Shown: positions 45,480 to 54,372, numbered from the stretch's first letter. The stretch is DNA of 64,000 nt from Streptomyces sp. NBC_01116 (GCF_041435495.1 NZ_CP108644.1:248001-312000); one strand, 5' to 3'. Notes: a model not told the origin generated them from the letters alone. A program made the numbers and translations.

Positions 45480-45799
45480 TGCGCGACCGGTCCGGCGTAC
45501 GCCTCGGGCGCGGCGATTCTGGGCGCGTACGAAGAACTCGCCGCCGGACACCGGGCTCCGGTGCGCTCACCGTTTCCCCGTCCCGATGCTTCGTCGCGCC
45601 CTCGGCCCGGCAGCCCAACGCCGGTCCCTCCTCCCGGTGTCACGTACGGGTCGGCCGGGTCCCTGCGCCGACGAACCGTACGGTCGAGCGAGTCGATCAC
45701 TCGATCGTGACTTCCGCCCCCTTCGGGGCCCGGTGTGTCGCGATGCTGGGTAACGGGCGCGCGACCCGCGCCATCGGCGGTTGTGGGGTGGGGAGTGGC
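45480..45799 (+). other. Intergenic region upstream of the isoprenoid genes
   Basis: 320 bp without a supportable gene. It should hold the promoter of the three-gene operon. Around 45690-45715 the repeated CGATC/CGATCG and GTGA boxes look like a possible operator (TCGATCACTCGATCGTGA), but no promoter elements stand out. Confidence 0.35.
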
Positions 45800-46078
45800 A
45801 TGACGCGAGAAGCGGGGCATGACGGGGGCCCGGACGAGCGGGTGGTCCTGCTCGTGGCGGGGGCCGCCGATCTGGCGGTGAGCGCCGTGGGTTCGGCCCT
45901 GGGAGCGGTACGCGGGCTGCTGCGCCGCTCGGACGCCGCGGAGCTGGCGGCGCAGGCCGAGAACGAGCTGACGGCGCGCGGGCGCCTGGTGCTGGACCGG
46001 TACGCCGGTCCGCCGCCGGCCCATCTGGAGCTGCTCGCCCGGCTCGCTGTCGCCCGGCGGGCCGCCGATGACGCCTGA
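45800..46078 (+). CDS. Small protein upstream of polyprenyl synthetase
   Basis: 92 residues, ATG at 45800 with GGGGAG upstream. Composition and periodicity look real: LLVAGAADLAVSAVGSALGA, VRGLLRRSDAAELAAQAENE, TARGRLVLDRYAGPPPAHLE. An N-terminal Ala/Val-rich amphipathic helix could associate with membrane. Its end overlaps the polyprenyl synthetase start by 11 nt, so translation is coupled. Function unknown; the tight coupling suggests a partner or delivery subunit for the synthase. Confidence 0.7.
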   Translation: MTREAGHDGGPDERVVLLVAGAADLAVSAVGSALGAVRGLLRRSDAAELAAQAENELTARGRLVLDRYAGPPPAHLELLARLAVARRAADDA

Positions 46079-47123
46079 CCGGTGGGACGCGGCCGCCTTC
46101 AAGGCACGGGTCGACGAGGTGCTGCACCCGTTCGTCGCCCGGGAGGCCGATCTGTTCGCGGCCATCGACCCGGACCTGGCCCCGGTGGCCGCGCAGGTGG
46201 AGGCGGTCGTCGCCGACGGCAAACGGCTGCGGGCGGCGTTCTGCTACTGGGGCTGGCGGGCGGCCGGGCAGCCGGACAGCACCGCGCTGGTGCGGGCCGC
46301 GGCCTCCCTGGAGCTGATCCACGCCGCCGCTGTCGTACACGACGATCTCATCGACGACAGCGCTCTGCGGCACGGCCGCCCCACCGCGCACATCGCGCTG
46401 CGCGGTGCCGTGCGCCGTCGCCCGCGTTCCGTCGCCGCCGCCAGGTCGCTGGCGATGCTGGTGGGCGATCTGCTGATGGGCATGGCCGGGCAGTTGTTCG
46501 CTGCCAGCGGTCTGCCCGCCGCCTATCTGGGCCGGGCCCGCCCGTTGTGGACGGTTCTGGGCCGGGAGCTGATCGCGGGCGAGTGCCTGGAGATCCTGCG
46601 CACCGGAGCGGAGCCGGACACCGCGGCGTCGCTGAAGGTGATCCGGTACAAGACCGCCAAGTACACCGTCGAGCAGCCCCTGTTGATCGGCGGCGCCCTG
46701 GCCGGGGCCGGTGGGCGGCTGCGCGAGGGCTACTCCGCCTTCGGGCTGCCGCTGGGCGAGGCCTTCCAGCTGAGGGACGATCTGCTCGGGCTGTTCGGGG
46801 ACCCGGGGCGCACCGGCAAGGCCAATGCCGACGACGTGCGCGGTCACCGGCCCACGGCCCTGCTGGCGGAGGCCTGGCGTGTCGCCGGTGACGACGACCG
46901 CGACCGGCTCCGGGCTCTCCTGGGCCAGCGCGACCTGAGCGAGGACGGGCTGCACACGGTGCGCGAAGTCATGCGCGGACTGAAGGCCCCCGATCTCGTC
47001 GAAGGCATGATCGCGGCGCGCGTCTCGGCAGCCCTCGACGCCCTCCATGAGCTGGACGTGCCGCCGGGCGCGGCCGACGCCCTGACCGCACTGGCGAACT
47101 CGGCGACCGTGCGGCTGTCCTGA
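46068..47123 (+). CDS. Polyprenyl diphosphate synthase (trans-isoprenyl type)
   Basis: 351 residues. First Asp-rich motif HDDLIDDSALRHGRPT (DDxxDD with the following Arg). Second motif QLRDDLLGLFGDP (DDLLGxxGD, last Asp kept). The allylic-substrate helix reads GKRLRAAFCYWGWRAAG, and KYTVEQPLLIGGALAGAG follows after the substrate loop. It condenses isopentenyl diphosphate with an allylic diphosphate; chain length (C15-C25 or longer) cannot be set from the sequence. The bulky residues before the first motif (LELIHAAAVV) do not settle it. It is part of the operon with the small protein and an MpaB-type oxygenase. Confidence 0.9.
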   Translation: MTPDRWDAAAFKARVDEVLHPFVAREADLFAAIDPDLAPVAAQVEAVVADGKRLRAAFCYWGWRAAGQPDSTALVRAAASLELIHAAAVVHDDLIDDSALRHGRPTAHIALRGAVRRRPRSVAAARSLAMLVGDLLMGMAGQLFAASGLPAAYLGRARPLWTVLGRELIAGECLEILRTGAEPDTAASLKVIRYKTAKYTVEQPLLIGGALAGAGGRLREGYSAFGLPLGEAFQLRDDLLGLFGDPGRTGKANADDVRGHRPTALLAEAWRVAGDDDRDRLRALLGQRDLSEDGLHTVREVMRGLKAPDLVEGMIAARVSAALDALHELDVPPGAADALTALANSATVRLS

Positions 47124-47162
47124 CCTCTCGTTCGCCCACCCGACCGCCACCTCCTGTCCCAC

Positions 47163-47206
47163 ACCGCCCCGCACCGCCCCGCACCGCCCCGCACCGCCCC
47201 GCACCG
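47163..47206. repeat. 10-bp tandem repeat (GCACCGCCCC, ~4.4 copies)
   Basis: A run of GCACCGCCCC units lies between the polyprenyl synthetase gene and the MpaB gene, just before the latter's ribosome-binding site. No length-three phase, so it is non-coding. Confidence 0.85.
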
Positions 47207-47224
47207 AGAGCAAGGAAGTCCGTC

Positions 47225-48403
47225 TTGACCTACACCGAGGCTTCGATGAACGCCCTGCGGCAGGGCGGCGACGAACTGGCCGACGCCACCGTCGCCGCGC
47301 TCTTCGAGCGCGGGGAGGTGGGCAGATTCAACACGCTGATGCGCTACGTCTCCACGGCCGGCGCTCCCCTGCCGGACGGGCTGCCGGATGTCGCCCGGGA
47401 CTACCTCCGGGCCACGAGTGCCCCGCCGGCCTGGGTGGACTGGGAGGAGATGGAGAAGGCCCGGCTGTTCTTCATCGACAACAACGTGCACATCTCCACC
47501 GCGCTGTCGTTCGCCTCCATGCCGGCCTGTTACGTGGTCCCGCACGTGGCGAAGCTCCTCTCCGCCACCCACGGACTGAAGTACCCCTCCAAACGGATGG
47601 CGGAGACCGGCCAGTTCACCGTCCACCTGATGCGGCCCGACGCCTTCGAGGCAGGCGGCCGCTTCATCCCCGCCGCCCAGAAGGTCCGCCTTCTGCACGC
47701 GTCGATCCGCCATCACCTCCTGCGCGAGGAGCGGTGGGACGCCGACGCGCTCGGGACGCCGATCTGCCAGGAGGACATGATCGGCGGGCAGATGTTCTTC
47801 TCGCTGCTCGTGCTCGACAGCCTGCACCGGCTCGGCATCCACATGTCGGAGGAAGGCGCGGCGGCCTACTACTACGCCTGGCGTGTGGTCGGCGCGATGC
47901 TGGGCGTCGACCAGGAGGCCGTCCCCCGGTCCCTGGACGAGGCGCGCCCGTTCCTCGACCTGTACATGATCCGGCACATGGGGCCCTCCGAAGAGGGCGC
48001 GCTGCTGACCCGGCAGCTCATCGACCTCTACGAGGAGGTCGTGCCCGGGACCCTCTTCGACCCGATCGTCTCCGCGCTCATCCGGCACCTGGTCGGCGGC
48101 ACCTGCGCCGACTGGCTCCAGGTGCCCCGCACCTCGTGGGACACGGTCGTCAAGGCAGTGCCCCACCTCCTCGGCGTCCTGGAGACCGTCGAGGACCGGT
48201 CCCCTCTGGGCGCCTGGGCCCTGGACCGCCTCGGTCACCTCACCACCGTCCTCGAACTGTCCTCCCTCACCCGCGGCCGTGTGATGCACTACGCCATCCC
48301 CGAGCAGCTCAAGGAGGAGTACGGCGTCTCCCCCGGGGCGTCCCGTGCCCGCCGCTGGAGTCCGCCCGCCGTCAGCGTTCCCGGTCTCACACCCCCATCG
48401 TGA
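47225..48403 (+). CDS. MpaB/latex-clearing-protein-like oxygenase (DUF2236)
   Basis: 392 residues from a TTG at 47225 with AAGGAAG upstream. Conserved family block with TGQFTVHLMRPDAFEAGG and RFIPAAQKVRLLHASIRHHL, where the Lcp haem-ligand His and active-site Arg lie, followed by REERWDADALGTPICQEDMI. The N-terminal FDxFM-like ISTALSFASMPACYV precedes it. Lcp enzymes cleave the double bonds of polyisoprene and MpaB cleaves a prenyl chain in mycophenolic acid biosynthesis. Co-occurrence with a polyprenyl synthase argues that the substrate is a prenyl chain made by its neighbour. No signal peptide is seen, unlike secreted Lcp, so it acts inside the cell. Confidence 0.85.
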   Translation: MTYTEASMNALRQGGDELADATVAALFERGEVGRFNTLMRYVSTAGAPLPDGLPDVARDYLRATSAPPAWVDWEEMEKARLFFIDNNVHISTALSFASMPACYVVPHVAKLLSATHGLKYPSKRMAETGQFTVHLMRPDAFEAGGRFIPAAQKVRLLHASIRHHLLREERWDADALGTPICQEDMIGGQMFFSLLVLDSLHRLGIHMSEEGAAAYYYAWRVVGAMLGVDQEAVPRSLDEARPFLDLYMIRHMGPSEEGALLTRQLIDLYEEVVPGTLFDPIVSALIRHLVGGTCADWLQVPRTSWDTVVKAVPHLLGVLETVEDRSPLGAWALDRLGHLTTVLELSSLTRGRVMHYAIPEQLKEEYGVSPGASRARRWSPPAVSVPGLTPPS

Positions 48404-48428
48404 CAATTAGGTAAGCCTCACCTAATAT
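48400..48428 (+). promoter_or_regulatory. Promoter with an iron box (DmdR/IdeR operator) as its spacer
   Basis: GTGACA (48400-48405) and TAATAT (48423-48428) form a near-consensus -35/-10 pair with a 17-nt spacer. TTAGGTAAGCCTCACCTAA (48407-48425), a 19-bp imperfect palindrome, covers the spacer and -10. It agrees with the actinomycete iron box TTAGGTTAGGCTAACCTAA at 16 of 19 positions, so iron-loaded DmdR should block the promoter directly. Confidence 0.9.
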
Positions 48429-48550
48429 GCGATGTGTCGTCTTCGGGTCCCCACACGCCGAGAAGCCGGTATCCCCCCTTCTTTCGTTCGCCTCCCGGGA
48501 ACGGCTCCGTCCTGGCGCCGTACCCCTCCCCCGAAGGAGACATGCAGCGC

Positions 48551-50482
48551 ATGTCCATGCCCCGCCGCGGCCGCCTGGCCGCTCTCGCCGCCCTGACCGT
48601 CGTATCCGTGGGCGCCGGCGTCCTCGCCGTTCCCGCCTCCGCCGCCTCCCCGGGCATCCACGCGGCCGAGCGGGCCGAGGCCGGCGGTACCACCTCCGCG
48701 GCCTCCCCGATCCTGGTGTCCGGCCGGACCTCCTGGGGCTTCAAGGACTCCTGGGTCCGCTACGTCACCGGCTCGGGCGGCTCGGTGAACGTGGCCGGCG
48801 GCGCGACCGCCGACGCGGCCGGACGGGTCGGCTATCCCGTCAAGCACGGCTCGGTGAACCCCGCCAAGCGCTCCGCGGACGTGCGCTTCGGCGGCTCGGT
48901 CACCTACGCGGTCCCGAGCCACGGGATAACCGCCATCACGCTCGCCAACCCGCGTGTCGTGCTCAAGGACGGCAAGGGCACGCTCCACATGGACGTGACG
49001 ACCGACATCGCCGTCGGCAAGACCCCGGTGACCACCCCCGGCGTACCGCTCGCCGCGCTCACCGCGTCCGCCGACGCGCTCGACGGAGCCGCCCTCGACT
49101 GGACGGGCATCACGGCCACGCTCACCGGCGAGGGCGCGGCCATCTTCGCCTACCAGGGCCGGCCCATGTACGCGGTCGGCACGGCGCTGGACCCCGTCGC
49201 CATCAGCGGCGGCGTCAGCGTCCCCACCCTGACGGTCAGCCAGGTCACCGGCCTGGACGCGGAGAACGAGGTCACCGTCAGCGGCAAGGGCTACCAGCCC
49301 GGGCGCGGCGTGTACCTGGCCCAGTCCATCGCCCTGCCCGGCACCACCTACCCCAGCGTCTTCGGCAACGCGGCGTACATCCGTCAGGTCGGCGCGGACG
49401 GCACCTTCACCGTCACGCTGAAGCTCACCGAGACCTTCACCCCCTCCGGGGCCCCCGCCGTCGACTGCCGGACCACCGCCTGCTTCGTCACGAGCTTCAA
49501 CTCGCACGACGGCGGCGACTCCAGCTGGATGCCCTCCCGGGCCCAGGACGTCGCCCAGCCGCTCAGGTTCGGCGCCGAGGTCCCCGCCGCCACGGTCACC
49601 CAGCACCCCGCGCCGCGTACCGCCCGCTCGGGCGCCACCGCCACGTTCACCGCCGCCGCGACCGGCGCGGACTCGGTCCGCTGGGAGCGCAGCGCCGACC
49701 GCGGCACGACCTGGAGCACCGTCCCCGGAGCCACCGCCACCACCCTGTCGGTCAAGGCCTCGGCCGCGCTCAACGGCCACCGCTACCGCGCCGTCTTCGT
49801 CAACGCGTCCGGTGAGAGCGCCACTTCGGCCGCCGCGCTCACGGTGTCCGCCGTGCCCGCCCGGATCGTCTCCTTCAACGCCTCTCCCGAGCCGGTCGCC
49901 AAGGGCGGCAAGCTGAAGGTGGTCGCCACGCTCCAGACCGCCGGCGCCACGGACGACGTCTGGCGGCCGCTGGCCAAGGCGCCCGTCGTGATCGAGTTCC
50001 GCACGAAGGGCGGCAAGACCTGGAGCCGGGCCACCACGGTCGACACCAGCAGCAAGGGCGTCGTCTCGACCTCGGTGACCGCCCTCAAGGACGGCACCTG
50101 GCGCGCCCGTTACGCGGGGACCGCCGACCGCGCCGCGGCCGTCAGCACCTCCGACAACGTGGACGTCAAGCTGCGGACCGCCGTCTCCAAGTTCAACGCG
50201 TCCCCCGAGCCGGTCCGCAAGGGGCGCACCATCACGGTCAAGGGCACCCTGCGCAGCCTGGACGGCACCTGGAAGAACGCCTCCGGCCAGTCCGTGATCA
50301 TCCTGTTCAAGGCCGACGGCTCCAGCAAGTGGAGCAAGCTGGCGACCGTGCGCACGAACAGCAAGGGGGTGTTCTCGAAGGGCTTCACCGCCAAGAAGGA
50401 CGGCACCTTCAAGGCCCAGTTCAAGGCCACGTCGTCCCGTCTGGGCACGACCGGCGCCGGCGACCGGGTCGACGTGCGCTGA
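48551..50482 (+). CDS. HtaA-domain secreted protein, iron-regulated (haem acquisition/binding)
   Basis: About 643 residues. The ATG at 48551 is 11 nt behind AGGAG; the ATG at 48542 is only 2 nt from it. Signal peptide RRGRLAALAALTVVSVGAGV, cleaved near ASAAS. HtaA domain at ~55-230, with SGRTSWGFKDSWVRYV holding the Tyr-containing opening of the family (haem-binding Tyr in HtaA proteins). Then Ig-like and repeat modules (VTVSGKGYQPGRGVYLAQSI, then two similar ~100-residue repeats beginning SFNASPEPVAKGGKL and KFNASPEPVRKGRTI). No C-terminal membrane anchor, so it is probably soluble or wall-associated. HtaA domains bind haem and pass it to an importer. The iron-box promoter supports this. Confidence 0.87.
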   Translation: MSMPRRGRLAALAALTVVSVGAGVLAVPASAASPGIHAAERAEAGGTTSAASPILVSGRTSWGFKDSWVRYVTGSGGSVNVAGGATADAAGRVGYPVKHGSVNPAKRSADVRFGGSVTYAVPSHGITAITLANPRVVLKDGKGTLHMDVTTDIAVGKTPVTTPGVPLAALTASADALDGAALDWTGITATLTGEGAAIFAYQGRPMYAVGTALDPVAISGGVSVPTLTVSQVTGLDAENEVTVSGKGYQPGRGVYLAQSIALPGTTYPSVFGNAAYIRQVGADGTFTVTLKLTETFTPSGAPAVDCRTTACFVTSFNSHDGGDSSWMPSRAQDVAQPLRFGAEVPAATVTQHPAPRTARSGATATFTAAATGADSVRWERSADRGTTWSTVPGATATTLSVKASAALNGHRYRAVFVNASGESATSAAALTVSAVPARIVSFNASPEPVAKGGKLKVVATLQTAGATDDVWRPLAKAPVVIEFRTKGGKTWSRATTVDTSSKGVVSTSVTALKDGTWRARYAGTADRAAAVSTSDNVDVKLRTAVSKFNASPEPVRKGRTITVKGTLRSLDGTWKNASGQSVIILFKADGSSKWSKLATVRTNSKGVFSKGFTAKKDGTFKAQFKATSSRLGTTGAGDRVDVR

Positions 50483-50511
50483 CCCGGGTCCCGTCCGTCC
50501 CCGGCTTCCGC

Positions 50512-50553
50512 GCCGCTGCCCCTCTCCCGTCGTCCGGGGAGAGGGGCAGCGGC
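50512..50553. terminator. 17-bp bidirectional terminator
   Basis: GCCGCTGCCCCTCTCCC (50512-50528) pairs perfectly with 50537-50553 around an 8-nt loop, between convergent HtaA and GH6 genes. Confidence 0.9.
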
Positions 50554-50600
50554 AGTGGCGGAGGCCGTTGCGGAGGCGGGGCAGGTCGGGGCAGGTCAGG

Positions 50601-52721
50601 TCAGGGGGCGGTGCCCCAGGCGAGGGTGGAGCCGGTGAAGACGCCGATCCTCGGGGCGTCGGCGAAGGCGGTGTTGGCGGAGCGGCTGTAGTCGTCGCTC
50701 TCCTGGAACGCCGACCAGTCGCTCTTGTTGAGCCGCAGCTGGATCTCGCCGGTCGTGGCGCCCGCCGCGAGGCTGCCGCCGCCGAAGCCGACCTCCAGGT
50801 AGTGGCCGGCGCCGGTGACCGGCGTGCTCACCGGCCGGACACGGTGCGTCACGTTGCCGCAGCCCAGCACCGCGTAGTCGCAGGCGGTGCCGAAGGTGCT
50901 CGCGCCGCCGTCGGAGGTGAACCAGTAGCGTGCCGTGACCGTGGACAGGTCGATCGCGGCCGAACCGGTGTTGACCAGGCGGAGGGACATCCGGATCTGG
51001 TTGTCGGTCGGAGAGCCGTCGGTGTTGCGGTACTCGGCCTTGAGCGCTCCCGTTCCGGTGCCGCCGCCCGCCTCGGTGGTGACCTGCGCGGCCGGGGCCC
51101 CTGCCGAGACGTTGCCCGCCGCGTCCTTGGCCCTGACCGAGTAGCTGTAGGCGGTCGAGGCCCTCACGCCGTTGTCGGTGTAGGTCGTCGCGGCCGTCGT
51201 GCCCACTCGGGTGCCGTCACGGAGGAGGTCGTACCCCGTGACGCCGGTGTCGTCCGTGGACGCCGTCCAGGCGAGCGTGACGCTGCTGCTGGACTTGGCC
51301 GTCACGCGCAGGTTGGCGGGCACGGTCGGCGCCTGGGTGTCGTCCTCGCCTCCGCCGCCGTCCAGCGGCGGGTGGGCGTTGCGGAGCAGCTCCTGGAACT
51401 GTCCGGAGAACCAGTGCCCGGCCACCGGGGAGTCGGGCAGCGCACCCGTGAGGTTGAAGCCGTTGCGGCCGTTGCCGGTGTACGTCGGATCGCACATCCG
51501 GTCGAAGCCCTTGCCCTCGTCGTTGTCGACGGGCTTGCTGCTGCCGTCGGACTCACCCGGGGGCTTGGCCCAGACGTAGGCGTCGATCCCCGGCTCGGGT
51601 GCGGCCGTGGGACGCTCGCCGATGCCCGCGCCGCTCTGGTTGCACCAGTTGCCGGCGTGGATGCGGCGGTCGGTCCGGCCACCGTCGACATAGGCGTCGG
51701 CGCTGGTCAGAGGGCCGGGGCCGGCGGGCCGGGCGGAGCCGCCCCAGCCGTTGCGGGCGGTGTCGATGAGCATGCCGATGTCGGAGGAGAAGCCCTGGCG
51801 GACCAGTTCCGTTCGCAGGGCCTTCGCGAACGAGAGTTCGTCCACGTAGTAGTTCCAGTCGACCCAGCGCGACTGGCGCACCGTGGTCCCGTTCACGGAG
51901 TCGGTCACCGCGAAGTGCGGCTCCTTGAGCGCCGAGTAGTTGGCCGTGTTCACGATGAAGCCGTGGACGTCGGAGACGGTGGCGCCCTCCGTCGTCGCGG
52001 CCTTCTTGAACTGCTGGGCGGCGGGGACGAAGTTGGAGTCCCAGCCGAGCCAGCCGTGGTGGGCGGCGTCGACGTAGTTGTAGACGTTGGGCAGGGCGCC
52101 CAGGGTGTGCAGGGCGTATCCGATGCCCTTCTCGTAGTTGCCGTTGGCCTTCATCGTGGCGCACTCGGGGGTGGAGCCGGCGGTCCCTCCGGCGTTGGTG
52201 ACGAGGTTGGGCAGCGAGTCCGGTTCGATGAGCGTGACGATGCGCAGGCTCGCGTAGGCGGGGTCGCCGAGGATGCCGGCGATGGGGTCGATGTAGTCGT
52301 CCTTGTAGCGGCTCAGCTCGGTGGGGCCGAGTTCGCCGTTGGACGCGAGGGCGGCGCAGTCCCGGCCGGGCAGGTTGTAGATGACGACCTGGAAGAGGTC
52401 GGCTCCCTGGCTCACGGCCGTGTCGAGGTGCGCGCGCAGGCCCCGCGCGCCGGGCGTGCCGCCGATCGCGGCGATGCGGTCCATCCAGACGAACGACGGC
52501 TCGTCCGCGATGACGTCGCCGCCGGGCTCGGCGGCGGCCCTGGCGGACCAGTCGGGGTTCACGTAGGCGGTGGCGCCGGCGTAGGGGTTGTCGACGCGGG
52601 CGGCGGCGGCCGACGCCTGTCCGGGTACGGCCACGGCGAGTGCGGCGCCCATGACCAGGGCGGACAGTGCGGCGGCCGCTCTTCTGCGGAGTGCGTGCGG
52701 GGTGGTGCCTCTGATTCTCAT
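50601..52721 (-). CDS. Secreted GH6 cellulase with FnIII and CBM3 modules
   Basis: 706 residues, ATG at 52721 with GGAG. Signal peptide LRRRAAAALSALVMGAALAV cleaved after QASA. GH6 catalytic domain to ~440: VVIYNLPGRDCAALASNGEL with the proton-donor-region Asp121 and IVTLIEPDSLPNLVTN with Asp168. The long loops suggest an exo-acting cellobiohydrolase, since GH6 endoglucanases are shorter (inference). FnIII domain at ~465-550 (VPANLRVTAKSSSSVTLAWT), then a CBM3-like domain (LKAEYRNTDGSPTDNQIRMS). It degrades cellulose outside the cell. CebR boxes upstream show control by cello-oligosaccharides. Confidence 0.93.
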   Translation of the reverse strand: MRIRGTTPHALRRRAAAALSALVMGAALAVAVPGQASAAAARVDNPYAGATAYVNPDWSARAAAEPGGDVIADEPSFVWMDRIAAIGGTPGARGLRAHLDTAVSQGADLFQVVIYNLPGRDCAALASNGELGPTELSRYKDDYIDPIAGILGDPAYASLRIVTLIEPDSLPNLVTNAGGTAGSTPECATMKANGNYEKGIGYALHTLGALPNVYNYVDAAHHGWLGWDSNFVPAAQQFKKAATTEGATVSDVHGFIVNTANYSALKEPHFAVTDSVNGTTVRQSRWVDWNYYVDELSFAKALRTELVRQGFSSDIGMLIDTARNGWGGSARPAGPGPLTSADAYVDGGRTDRRIHAGNWCNQSGAGIGERPTAAPEPGIDAYVWAKPPGESDGSSKPVDNDEGKGFDRMCDPTYTGNGRNGFNLTGALPDSPVAGHWFSGQFQELLRNAHPPLDGGGGEDDTQAPTVPANLRVTAKSSSSVTLAWTASTDDTGVTGYDLLRDGTRVGTTAATTYTDNGVRASTAYSYSVRAKDAAGNVSAGAPAAQVTTEAGGGTGTGALKAEYRNTDGSPTDNQIRMSLRLVNTGSAAIDLSTVTARYWFTSDGGASTFGTACDYAVLGCGNVTHRVRPVSTPVTGAGHYLEVGFGGGSLAAGATTGEIQLRLNKSDWSAFQESDDYSRSANTAFADAPRIGVFTGSTLAWGTAP

Positions 52722-52826
52722 TGCGGCTCCGTGCTCCTCTCGTACGTCCGTCGGGGGTATCGACGGACGGGTTCAGGGGTCCGTGACGCTCGGGAGGTAA
52801 GGGATCCAGCTGGGGAAGCGTGCGTG

Positions 52827-52840
52827 TGGGAGCGCTCCCA
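52827..52840. promoter_or_regulatory. CebR box 1 (perfect)
   Basis: TGGGAGCGCTCCCA, the exact 14-bp CebR consensus, 106 bp upstream of the GH6 start. Confidence 0.92.
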
Positions 52841-52913
52841 AACTGGCGTGGCATTCGATGGCTGTCAAGCGTTGCAGCGCAATAACGTTGCATGGAACGG
52901 CAGTTGACGGGAG

Positions 52914-52927
52914 TTGGAGCGCTCCCA
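52914..52927. promoter_or_regulatory. CebR box 2 (13 of 14)
   Basis: TTGGAGCGCTCCCA differs at one position from the CebR consensus and lies between the divergent GH6 and sugar dehydrogenase genes, 274 bp from the latter. CGTTGCA is repeated between the two boxes (about 52870 and 52887), with TTGCAGCGCAA as a further small palindrome. Confidence 0.85.
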
Positions 52928-53200
52928 TCAACGACCGGGGAGGCGGCGTGCGTGCATCACCGGTCGGGTTCGCGTCGACGATTGGCCGACTACCGACTTG
53001 CGGGGTGCGCCAGGGGCCGCCGCGGAAGAAGACGCCGTAACGCTGGTCTAGGCCAGGCCACGTCCGTCCCCCTATCCTCACCTGTAGCCGGTGACACACC
53101 AACTCCCCCACCCAGGTTGCCTGCCGGCTCGTGCCCCCCACGCAACTCCGCTCGAAGCAGCCGGGTGACCTCCCCCCTTCGCCGCCTCCAGGAGGCCACG

Positions 53201-54337
53201 GTGAAATTTCGCACCAGAAGCTCGGCGATCATCGGCACGCTCTGCCTCGTCACGTCACTGGCGCTGGCCACGGCGTCGGCCGACGAGCCCGCCGAACCGG
53301 TCCAGCCGGTGACCGCGTCCCTGACCGAAGTGGCCAGGGCCCAGGGGCCGTCCGCCGGAGCGGCCGGACCCGGTGACACCCTGTGGATCGCCGAACGCGC
53401 TGGAACCGTAAGGGTCCTGGACGATCAGGGCCTCGGCGCACCCGTGCTCGACATCTCCGACGAGACCACCACGGACGGCGAACGCGGCCTGCTGGGCATC
53501 GCGTTCGACAAGGCCTTCGAGCACTTCTACATCTCGTTCACGGGCCTCGAAGGCACCAGCACGGTCGACGAGTTCGCCGTGGAGGACGGCCGGCTCCAGC
53601 CGGACACCCGGCGGACCGTCCTCACCCAGACGCAGCCGTACGCGAACCACAACGGCGGGGACATCAAGTTCGGTCCCGACGGCTATCTGTACATCGCCTT
53701 CGGTGACGGCGGCTCCGGCGGCGACCCGCACGGCAACGGGCAGAAGCTCGACACCCTGCTCGGCAAGCTGCTGCGGATCGACCCGAGCGGAGGCGAGCCG
53801 TACGCGATCCCGGCGGACAACCCCTTCGTGGACGACGCGAACGCGAAGGACGAGATCTGGGCGTACGGGCTGCGCAATCCGTGGCGGTTCTCCTTCGACG
53901 CCGGCACGGGCGACCTGCTGATCGGCGATGTCGGTCAGAGCGACTGGGAGGAGGTCGACTGGGCCCCGGCGGACAGCAAGGGCGGTGAGAACTACGGCTG
54001 GGCCTCCATGGAAGGAACCCACCCCTTCCGCGGCGGCACGGAGCCCGCGAACCACGTCCCGCCGGTCCACGAGTACGACCGGACGGGCCTCGGCTGCTCG
54101 GTGACCGGCGGATTCGTCTACCGCGGCGACGCGCTCCCCGGCCTTCGGGGGAGCTATGTGTTCAGCGACTACTGCGACGGCACCCTGCGTACGCTCCAGT
54201 TGGAGAACGGTGAGGTGACCGGCGTCGGCGACCTCGGTGTCAGCGGCGGCGAGGTGATCTCGTTCGTCGAGGCCGGTGACGGCGAGCTGTACGTCCTCAG
54301 CAGCAACGGCGTCGTCTCCCGCGTCGATCCCGCGTGA
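53201..54337 (+). CDS. Secreted PQQ-dependent sugar (aldose) dehydrogenase
   Basis: 378 residues from a GTG at 53201 with GGAGG five nt upstream. Signal peptide SAIIGTLCLVTSLALATASA. Six-bladed propeller of the soluble glucose dehydrogenase/Asd type: ERGLLGIAFDKAFEHFYISF, YANHNGGDIKFGPDGYLYIA (the NHxGG box with catalytic His), FGDGGSGGDPHGNGQKLDTL, EIWAYGLRNPWRFSFDAGTG, GEVISFVEAGDGELYVLS. The conserved His, Asp and Arg of the family are in place, so PQQ binding is plausible. It may oxidise cello-oligosaccharides or glucose released by the divergent cellulase. CebR boxes in the shared promoter region suggest co-induction. Confidence 0.9.
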   Translation: MKFRTRSSAIIGTLCLVTSLALATASADEPAEPVQPVTASLTEVARAQGPSAGAAGPGDTLWIAERAGTVRVLDDQGLGAPVLDISDETTTDGERGLLGIAFDKAFEHFYISFTGLEGTSTVDEFAVEDGRLQPDTRRTVLTQTQPYANHNGGDIKFGPDGYLYIAFGDGGSGGDPHGNGQKLDTLLGKLLRIDPSGGEPYAIPADNPFVDDANAKDEIWAYGLRNPWRFSFDAGTGDLLIGDVGQSDWEEVDWAPADSKGGENYGWASMEGTHPFRGGTEPANHVPPVHEYDRTGLGCSVTGGFVYRGDALPGLRGSYVFSDYCDGTLRTLQLENGEVTGVGDLGVSGGEVISFVEAGDGELYVLSSNGVVSRVDPA

Positions 54338-54372
54338 GCCGCTGAAGCACCCGGGAGGCCGGCCGCGCGCCC

